Assembly: GCA_947625305.1 (NCBI GenBank)
Contig: CANQNW010000004.1
Span: 113,114-177,113, forward strand
Source of the DNA: Candidatus Gastranaerophilales bacterium
GTDB lineage: Bacteria > Cyanobacteriota > Vampirovibrionia > Gastranaerophilales > Gastranaerophilaceae
Direction of reading: 5' to 3'
DNA length: 64,000 nucleotides
Position 1 is the stretch's first letter, and the number at the start of each line of letters is the position of its first letter. A model generated the notes under the pieces. It saw only the letters and a program-made list of their open reading frames with translations, searched no databases and had not been told where the DNA came from. This document shows, piece by piece, positions 58,466-64,000 of this stretch. Made by a program: the position numbers and the translations under genes.

Positions 58466-59266
58466 TTATTGTCTTGTTACAAGATCCATTTCTTCAGCTG
58501 AAGCATATACGCAGTGGCAGCCGCAGTCAACATGAATAACTTCGCCCGTTACACCCGAGGACAGGTCTGATAAGAGATATAAAGCGGTTTTACCGTCATC
58601 TTCAAGAGTAACATTTCTCTTTAAAGGAGCTTTTGCAACGGCAGCTTTAAGCATTTTGCCAAATCCGTCAATACCTGATGCTGCAAGAGTTTTTACCGCA
58701 CCTGATGATAAGCAGTTAACTCTTATACCGTATTTCCCTAAGTTTTCTGCCAAGTATCTTGCTGAAGCTTCAAGCGCTGCTTTAGCTACACCCATAATAT
58801 TATAGTTAGCTACAACTTTTTCACCGCCCAAATATGTTAAAGCAAGTATTGAACCGCCGTCCTTCATTAAAGGCTGTGCATTTCTTGCCAATGAAACAAG
58901 AGAGTATGCGCTAACACCCATAGCTAAATCCCATCCTGCTTTTGAAGTATTAACAAATTCACCCGTTAAGTCTTCTCTATTCGCATAAGCTACGGCATGA
59001 ACAACAAAATCAATTTTTCCGTATACTTTTTCCAATTCTGCAAAAACTGCTTTGACTTCTTCTTCTTTTGTTACATCGCAGGACATAATAACTTTAGCAT
59101 TCATAGACTCTGCTATGGGACGAACTCTTTTTTCCATAACTTCGCCCGCATAAGTGAATGCTATTTCCGCTCCTGCTTCAAAAAGCTGTTTTGCAATACC
59201 GTAAGCGATACCATGAGTATTTGAAACCCCAAAAATAACGCCTCTTTTACCTTCCATTAGTTTCAT
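58466..59266 (-). CDS. fabI: Enoyl-[acyl-carrier-protein] reductase (NADH), FabI type
   Basis: 266 residues. Last reduction in each fatty-acid elongation cycle. Start GVIFGVSNTHGIAYGIA, SIGAE-type Rossmann fold, catalytic Tyr in YLGGEKVVANYN and Lys in MGVAKAALEASARY. GSSL-type active-site loop at the end (DLSSGVTGEVIHVDCG). GGGGATATT serves as ribosome site. Confidence 0.95.
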   Translation of the reverse strand: MKLMEGKRGVIFGVSNTHGIAYGIAKQLFEAGAEIAFTYAGEVMEKRVRPIAESMNAKVIMSCDVTKEEEVKAVFAELEKVYGKIDFVVHAVAYANREDLTGEFVNTSKAGWDLAMGVSAYSLVSLARNAQPLMKDGGSILALTYLGGEKVVANYNIMGVAKAALEASARYLAENLGKYGIRVNCLSSGAVKTLAASGIDGFGKMLKAAVAKAPLKRNVTLEDDGKTALYLLSDLSSGVTGEVIHVDCGCHCVYASAEEMDLVTRQ

Positions 59267-59324
59267 ATAATATCCCCTTTTTTTACTATAAATTAATTTT
59301 ACAATTAAAATTTCGTATTTTCAA

Positions 59325-60374
59325 TTATTTATCATTTTCCTGTTTTGAAAGTTTTTTATTGTGCATAATTGATGAAATAAACGCAGCACCAACTATAACA
59401 AGCCCTATTGAACCTGTTATAACTTCGGGAATTTCAACTCTGGTGCTGATAAACATTACAATAGCAAGAAGCCCGATTGCCCAGTGTGCGCCATGTTCCA
59501 AGAATAAATACTGTTTTAATGTTTTCATATCTACCATATAAATGGTTAAAGACCTTACAAACATTGCTCCGATTGCAAGCCCTATTGATATTATAATTAT
59601 ATCTTTACTTATTGCAAAAGAACCTAATACCCCGTCTAAAGAGAAAGATGCATCAATTAATTCCAAATATAAAAATCCGATAAACCCTAATTTTGCAGTA
59701 CCTCCAATTAATGCAGCTTTTCTTTCGGCAACTAATTCAAGGAAATTACTTACACTATCTATTACAAGATATAAAATTATTCCCGTAAATCCTGCCATTA
59801 CAACGGATAATTTTTGATTTTCAGGAATAAAATTCTGCAAAATCATTAATAAAAGCATTGTAAAGACTACATCAATGTATTTTACACAATTTAAACTTAA
59901 TAAAGGCGCTTCTATACATGATATCCAATGAGTTTCTTTTTCTTTATTAAAAAAGTATGAGAAAAATATCATCAATAAAAAAGTTCCGCCGAAAGTTACC
60001 AAAGGAGCATGCACTAAATGAAGATAATGTGCATATTTATCAACATCATAAAATGCAAGTTTTGTTACGGCGATTACGGATAGCCCCGAAAATCCCGCAA
60101 CAACAATAATCGGGAATAAAAATCTCATACCGAATACCGCAATTAATATACCCCAGGTTATAAATCTGTGGCGCCACTTATCATCCATTTTTTCAAGTTT
60201 CATGGCATTAATAACCGCATTATCAAAGGATAATGTCACCTCTAAAATAGAAAGGAAAGTAACTATAAATAATGCCAACAGCCCGCTTTCCTGAGATGAA
60301 TGTTCTCCCCATAAATAAGCAAGTATTAGCCCGATAACAGTTATTATAAATGAACCTTTAAAATATTTAATCAT
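59325..60374 (-). CDS. TerC/DUF475-family integral membrane protein
   Basis: 349 residues from the ATG at 60374, with GGAGAG some 13 bases upstream; the frame is open to 60416. About nine hydrophobic segments. The TerC-type blocks EVTLSFDNAVINAMKL and ELIDASFSLDGVLGSFAI carry the paired acidic residues thought to bind metal. TerC proteins export or guard against metals such as Mn; the substrate here is unknown. Confidence 0.85.
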   Translation of the reverse strand: MIKYFKGSFIITVIGLILAYLWGEHSSQESGLLALFIVTFLSILEVTLSFDNAVINAMKLEKMDDKWRHRFITWGILIAVFGMRFLFPIIVVAGFSGLSVIAVTKLAFYDVDKYAHYLHLVHAPLVTFGGTFLLMIFFSYFFNKEKETHWISCIEAPLLSLNCVKYIDVVFTMLLLMILQNFIPENQKLSVVMAGFTGIILYLVIDSVSNFLELVAERKAALIGGTAKLGFIGFLYLELIDASFSLDGVLGSFAISKDIIIISIGLAIGAMFVRSLTIYMVDMKTLKQYLFLEHGAHWAIGLLAIVMFISTRVEIPEVITGSIGLVIVGAAFISSIMHNKKLSKQENDK

Positions 60375-60411
60375 TATTGTTTTTCTTTCTCTCCAGTCAA
60401 TAATTTCATTA

Positions 60412-60451
60412 TACAAAAAAATAGGATAAAGTATAAACTTTATCCTATTTT
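60412..60451 (-). terminator. fba terminator
   Basis: 15-bp perfect stem AAAATAGGATAAAGT / ACTTTATCCTATTTT, loop ATAA. On the minus strand it ends in a T-run of about seven, 18 bases after the fba stop. Confidence 0.9.
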
Positions 60452-60468
60452 AATTTTGATTTTTTAAC

Positions 60469-61428
60469 TTAGTCTTGTGCGTGGCCTGCAGTACCTAATA
60501 CATCTCTCATTTTGTGCATAACCATTTCTTTAACGGCTGTTCTGCCGGGACCCATATATTCACGAGGGTCAAATTTTTCAGGGTGTTCAATAAAGAATTC
60601 TCTGATTGTTGATGTCATAGCTAATCTTAAATCAGTATCAATATTAATCTTAGCAACACCGTGTTTAGAAGCATAGTTAAGCATATCTTCAGGAACACCT
60701 TGTGCATCAGGTAAGTTACCGCCGAATTTGTTGCATTTTTCAACAAATGCTTTCGGTACTGAAGATGAACCGTGTAATACTAACGGATAATCATAACCTA
60801 CAACAGCATTTACAGCTTTTTTAATTTCAGCTAATCTTTCAAAATCAAGTTTAGCTTCGCCTTTGAATTTATATGCACCGTGTGAAGTACCGATTGCAAC
60901 AGCTAAAGAATCACAGCCTGTTTCTTTAACAAATCTTGCGGCTTCTTCTGGGTCTGTATATGTAGAATCAGCACTATGAACTTTAACATCATCTTCAACA
61001 CCTGCTAATTTACCGAGTTCAGCTTCAACTGAAACACCTCTTGCGTGAGCATAATCTACAACTTGTTTTGTTAATTTAATGTTTTCTTCTAACGGGAATC
61101 TTGAACCGTCTATCATAACGGAAGAGAAACCGCCATCAATACAAGCTTTACAAATTTCAAAATCTGCACCGTGGTCTAAGTGAAGTGCTATAGGAACTGT
61201 AGTTGTTGCTAATGCTGCTTCAACCAATTTAATTAAATATGTTTGATTAGCATATTTTCTTGCACCTGCAGATACCTGCAAAATAATAGGTGATTGTGTT
61301 TCTTCAGCAGCTTCTGCTATACCTTGAAGAATTTCCATATTGTTAACATTGTAAGCACCGATAGCATAACCGCCTGCGAGTGCTTTTTTAAACATTTCAC
61401 CCGTTCCAACTAATTTTCTTTCGCTCAT
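60469..61428 (-). CDS. fba: Fructose-bisphosphate aldolase, class II
   Basis: 319 residues. Zinc-dependent glycolytic aldolase. AYNVNNMEILQG, HLDHGAD with zinc ligand, SVMIDGSRFPLEENI, and VLHGSSSVP. GAGGAGGC upstream is a strong ribosome site. Single gene with its own terminator. Confidence 0.96.
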   Translation of the reverse strand: MSERKLVGTGEMFKKALAGGYAIGAYNVNNMEILQGIAEAAEETQSPIILQVSAGARKYANQTYLIKLVEAALATTTVPIALHLDHGADFEICKACIDGGFSSVMIDGSRFPLEENIKLTKQVVDYAHARGVSVEAELGKLAGVEDDVKVHSADSTYTDPEEAARFVKETGCDSLAVAIGTSHGAYKFKGEAKLDFERLAEIKKAVNAVVGYDYPLVLHGSSSVPKAFVEKCNKFGGNLPDAQGVPEDMLNYASKHGVAKINIDTDLRLAMTSTIREFFIEHPEKFDPREYMGPGRTAVKEMVMHKMRDVLGTAGHAQD

Positions 61429-61541
61429 AAAAGCCTCCTCATGTTCATAACCTAATATACATCAATAATCTACATCAAAAAAAATTAAAAATAAAGAGTT
61501 ACTATTTTTAGAATATCGGGCATACTATATAAAGAGTATAA

Positions 61542-61570
61542 TTGCAAGAATTTAAAAAAAATGTTACAAT
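61542..61570 (+). promoter_or_regulatory. Promoter of the YtxH operon
   Basis: TTGCAA (61542-61547), 17-base spacer, TACAAT (61565-61570) with the TGn extension, 35 bases before the ATG. Confidence 0.55.
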
Positions 61571-61604
61571 TTAAAGCAAAAGTCAAAGTGAATGGAGGAC
61601 TAAA

Positions 61605-61916
61605 ATGTCAAAAGAGGACAACTCATTCGGGTTTGGTATAGGAATGCTGTTGGGAGTTGTAGGCGGGGTTATAGCTGCCGTTTTATATGCTCCAAAATCA
61701 GGTGAAGAAACAAGAAAAGATGTAGAAAACGTTATTACGGATTTGGCTCAAAAATATACACCCGAAATTACAGAGGCTAAAAGACAAGCTATGACATCAA
61801 TTGATGTTATAAGATATCGTCTAGAACAGCAGTATAACAAGATAAATGAAACAATTAAAGCTAAACAGATTGCTAAAGCCAAAGAAAAAGAAACAAACGA
61901 TTTTGACGTAAACTAG
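61605..61916 (+). CDS. YtxH-domain protein
   Basis: 103 residues. One N-terminal membrane segment (FGIGMLLGVVGGVIAAVLYAP) followed by the YtxH mark KSGEETRKD and an amphipathic helix. Small envelope/stress-associated protein of unknown role. Ribosome site GGAGGA. First of three short genes. Confidence 0.85.
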   Translation: MSKEDNSFGFGIGMLLGVVGGVIAAVLYAPKSGEETRKDVENVITDLAQKYTPEITEAKRQAMTSIDVIRYRLEQQYNKINETIKAKQIAKAKEKETNDFDVN

Positions 61917-61925
61917 GAGAAAAAC

Positions 61926-62288
61926 ATGTCAACTGTTTTAGAATGTATTTTAGCGGTTCTGTTTATAGTAATAATTATTGTTCTTGTTATTCTGACCGTA
62001 AATATCGTAAGATTTTTAAAAGAAACAACACTTACAATGACCAGTATAAGAGAACTGACAGATTTAACAAAAAGCGAATTAAAGCCTGCATTAAAATCGG
62101 TAAATGAAGTACTTGCTGCGGTAAATAATGTTTCAAGAGCAACAAACAGACAATTTGATACGGTAAAGAAAATATTAACAACCGTACTTGGTGCATCTTG
62201 CCTTGCTTTTGGAAACGCAGCAAAAGGGAAATGCGGATTTTTCAGCGGACTTTTAAGCGGATTTAACATATTTAGAAAAAGGAGATAA
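61926..62288 (+). CDS. DUF948-like membrane protein
   Basis: 120 residues: an N-terminal membrane anchor (about 4-27), then helical TMTSIRELTDLTKSELKPALKSVNEVLAAVN, and a Gly/Cys-rich C-terminus. DUF948/YoxC-type proteins commonly sit beside YtxH genes. Ribosome site AGGAGAAA. Confidence 0.65.
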   Translation: MSTVLECILAVLFIVIIIVLVILTVNIVRFLKETTLTMTSIRELTDLTKSELKPALKSVNEVLAAVNNVSRATNRQFDTVKKILTTVLGASCLAFGNAAKGKCGFFSGLLSGFNIFRKRR

Positions 62289-62291
62289 TTT

Positions 62292-62558
62292 ATGTCAATA
62301 GGAAGATTTATAGCCGGTTTTGCAATAGGCAGCATGGTAGGCGGTATAATCGGTATTTTATTAGCACCTCAATCAGGTGAAGAAACCCGTGAAAAACTTG
62401 CGGATAAATCAAAAGAAATTTGTGAAAAAGCTCACGAGGCGGTTTCCGAAATCCAAAATAAAGCTGATGGTATCGTTAGCGATATGCAATCTAAAGGCGA
62501 TGAACTCGTTTCTAAACTTCAAGATTTAATCAATAAACAAAAAAATCCTGAAACTTAA
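62292..62558 (+). CDS. YtxH-domain protein, second copy
   Basis: 88 residues. Membrane segment FAIGSMVGGIIGILLAPQ then SGEETREKLADKSKE and a helical tail. Paralogue of the gene at 61605. Three bases after the DUF948-like stop; AAGGAGAT is the ribosome site. Closed by the terminator at 62579. Confidence 0.85.
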   Translation: MSIGRFIAGFAIGSMVGGIIGILLAPQSGEETREKLADKSKEICEKAHEAVSEIQNKADGIVSDMQSKGDELVSKLQDLINKQKNPET

Positions 62559-62578
62559 TAAATTTAATTACAAAAACT

Positions 62579-62607
62579 AAAAATCGGCATTAATGCCGAT
62601 TTTTTTA
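62579..62607 (+). terminator. Terminator of YtxH operon
   Basis: Perfect stem AAAAATCGGCA / TGCCGATTTTT, loop TTAA, then T-run. Confidence 0.9.
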
Positions 62608-62669
62608 ATTGAAATTCTTTTTAGTTCATTAGATAATAATCTTGTGTAAATAATAAGAAGGATTTTACC

Positions 62670-63905
62670 ATGACAGAAACAATTTTATCGGATATTACAT
62701 TAAAAATTGACAAATCGATATTGGAAAGATACAGCAAAAATGCAAAAGAAGCTGTTGAAACAATTTCTAATCGAGCAGGCAAACCTGGACAATTCTTAAA
62801 CTGGATTAATTTTTTACCCGAAAACCAGCTCAAAAATATAGATAACTTATTTGATATGGCTGAAAAAGCCAAAGATAACAAATATACGGATTTAGCAATT
62901 CTTGGTATCGGAGGTTCAAGACATACAACAGAATCTTTAATAAGAATGATAGGCAAAGAATCAAATATTCATTTTTATTCTTCAGTTGACAGTGAAAGTT
63001 TCAGAAGATTTATTAATTCTCTTGATTTATCAAAAACTCAATTTTTGGTTGTTTCAAAATCAGGCGGAACTATTGAAACAACTGTTGCCTATGAAAATGC
63101 TAAAAAAGTAATGCAGGAATTTCTTGAAAAAGATGATGTTTCAGACAGATTTATTGCCATGACCGATGTTTCAGGAGATAAAAGCCATTTAAGAAAACTG
63201 GTAAATATCGGAGATATTAAACTATCAGGCTGTGTTCATGATGATGTAGGCGGAAGATTTTCTATTTTTGACGATGCTACAATATTTACTCTTGCTTATG
63301 CAGGTGTTTCAAAAGAAGATGTTATTGCAATGCTTAATGCTTCTTTAAAAGCACAAAAGGAATTCTTAAACGATAACATTAACGAAAATATCGCACTCCA
63401 GCAGGCAATATTTAACACTGATTGCAGACTTAACGGTAAACAAAAACACTTTATAGAATATTTTGGCGATGCTTTTCAAGGTACTACTTTATGGGAAAAA
63501 CAATTAAAAAATGAATCTTTAAAAGCAAGAATTTCAACAGATACAAATGTAGGCCCCGGTTATCTTCACTACAATGCAGAAGCTGATTTAGACAGCGCAA
63601 ATACAGATTCATTCTTCACTTTTGTATATGTAACCCCGCAGGAAAAAGTTACAAAAGCAGTTTTAACAGGTGTTATAAGTGCATATTCAAATATGCATCC
63701 CGTTAGTGTCGTTGAATTAAAAGATTTATCGTTAACAACATTAGCTAAATTTATTGAATTTAAACACTTTGAAACTTTATATACAGGTAACATCTTAAGA
63801 CAAATAGATGGTGACATAACCCCTGAAGACACTGCACTTCCTGAAGTATTACAGCCCAATGTTGAAATTTATAAAAAAGAAGTCAGAAAAGCAATGGCTG
63901 AATAA
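62670..63905 (+). CDS. pgi: Glucose-6-phosphate isomerase
   Basis: 411 residues, shorter than the usual 440-550, but complete in motifs: LGIGGSRHT, SKSGGTIETTVAYE phosphate-binding loop, DVGGRFSIF, and EYFGDAFQGTTLWEKQ. The last third is compact. Converts glucose-6-P and fructose-6-P in glycolysis. AGAAGGA ribosome site; single gene with its own terminator. Confidence 0.88.
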   Translation: MTETILSDITLKIDKSILERYSKNAKEAVETISNRAGKPGQFLNWINFLPENQLKNIDNLFDMAEKAKDNKYTDLAILGIGGSRHTTESLIRMIGKESNIHFYSSVDSESFRRFINSLDLSKTQFLVVSKSGGTIETTVAYENAKKVMQEFLEKDDVSDRFIAMTDVSGDKSHLRKLVNIGDIKLSGCVHDDVGGRFSIFDDATIFTLAYAGVSKEDVIAMLNASLKAQKEFLNDNINENIALQQAIFNTDCRLNGKQKHFIEYFGDAFQGTTLWEKQLKNESLKARISTDTNVGPGYLHYNAEADLDSANTDSFFTFVYVTPQEKVTKAVLTGVISAYSNMHPVSVVELKDLSLTTLAKFIEFKHFETLYTGNILRQIDGDITPEDTALPEVLQPNVEIYKKEVRKAMAE

Positions 63906-63924
63906 AATTTAAACAAGAAACAAA

Positions 63925-63955
63925 AAAAAGAGAGGTTAAAAGACCTCTCTTTTTG
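63925..63955 (+). terminator. pgi terminator
   Basis: Stem AAAAAGAGAGGT / ACCTCTCTTTTT, loop TAAAAG, about 20 bases after the pgi stop. The remaining 45 bases to the window end show no feature I can support. Confidence 0.9.
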
Positions 63956-64000
63956 TATAAAACATAGGATTAGGATTTAATTAATTAGCCGATACCGTTA

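Noticed and set aside
63960..64000. End of a minus-strand gene at the window edge
   Set aside because: Two stop codons can be read, but too few codons remain to show coding.

Overview
This is a 64 kb AT-rich, gene-dense chromosomal window from a Gram-negative-type bacterium. It has lipopolysaccharide-export genes (LptB and an LptF/G-type permease), dTDP-rhamnose and GDP-mannose genes, FabI and class II aldolase. It also has an anaerobe-style flavodiiron/rubredoxin pair and no photosynthesis or respiratory-chain genes. Gene content (DUF2993-like protein, PBS-lyase-type HEAT repeats, carbamoyltransferase/SxtJ/DUF5989 set, A-type flavoprotein) is consistent with a non-photosynthetic gut cyanobacterium relative (Melainabacteria/Gastranaerophilales). 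That placement is inference and was not tested by any search.

Layout. 1-7.0 kb: partial lysA, a UbiA-family prenyltransferase, a HEAT-repeat protein, then lptB, an lptF/G-type gene and a phosphodiester glycosidase. 7.0-14.3 kb: aroQ, dxr, manC, anmK, ilvD, flavodiiron protein, rubredoxin. 14.4-17.9 kb: two tandem paralogous transcription units for EF-hand-like/coiled-coil proteins, duplicated together with leader and terminator. 18-22 kb: a secreted protein and the complete rfbCBDA dTDP-L-rhamnose operon. 22-26 kb: folD, a CooC/MinD-type ATPase, queE, a DnaJ-like protein. 26.4-40.6 kb: a long plus-strand run: glyA, WecA/TagO-type transferase, def, fmt, aroH, a PurD-like ATP-grasp protein, ylxR, infB, rbfA, truB, a DUF2993-like protein, a GerMN protein, a six-repeat Clp_N protein without ATPase, and a U32 peptidase. 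40.6-47.2 kb: two putative HExxH metalloproteases, lpdA, polA. 47.3-54.7 kb: a minus-strand surface-glycan modification cluster. 54.8-64 kb: ndk, tgt, two DUF3137-like paralogues, fabI, a TerC/DUF475 protein, fba, a YtxH/DUF948/YtxH set, pgi.

The most interesting region is 47.3-54.7 kb. It encodes a TPR protein, DUF5989, SxtJ, a NodU/CmcH-type carbamoyltransferase, an FkbM-family methyltransferase and two paralogous fucosyltransferase-like enzymes. Three long poly-G tracts (on the coding strand; 9, 10 and 9 G) lie in front of or inside the last three genes. One sits exactly between a perfect TTGACA and a perfect TATAAT (spacer 16). A second sits between a weak -35 and a perfect TATAAT (spacer 15). 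The third lies in the 5' coding region of the methyltransferase and, at its present length of 9, runs straight into a stop. With 8 or 11 G the frame joins the methyltransferase without interruption. The inference is a slipped-strand phase-variable system that switches surface glycan fucosylation and methylation by both promoter-spacer and translational mechanisms.

Other points: a dispersed intergenic repeat with conserved ends, a stand-alone Clp_N array, a degenerate PurD-like protein in the infB operon, a CxC-bearing CooC-like ATPase overlapping folD, a probably leaderless anmK, and a perfect 13-bp inverted repeat inside the end of the U32 gene.
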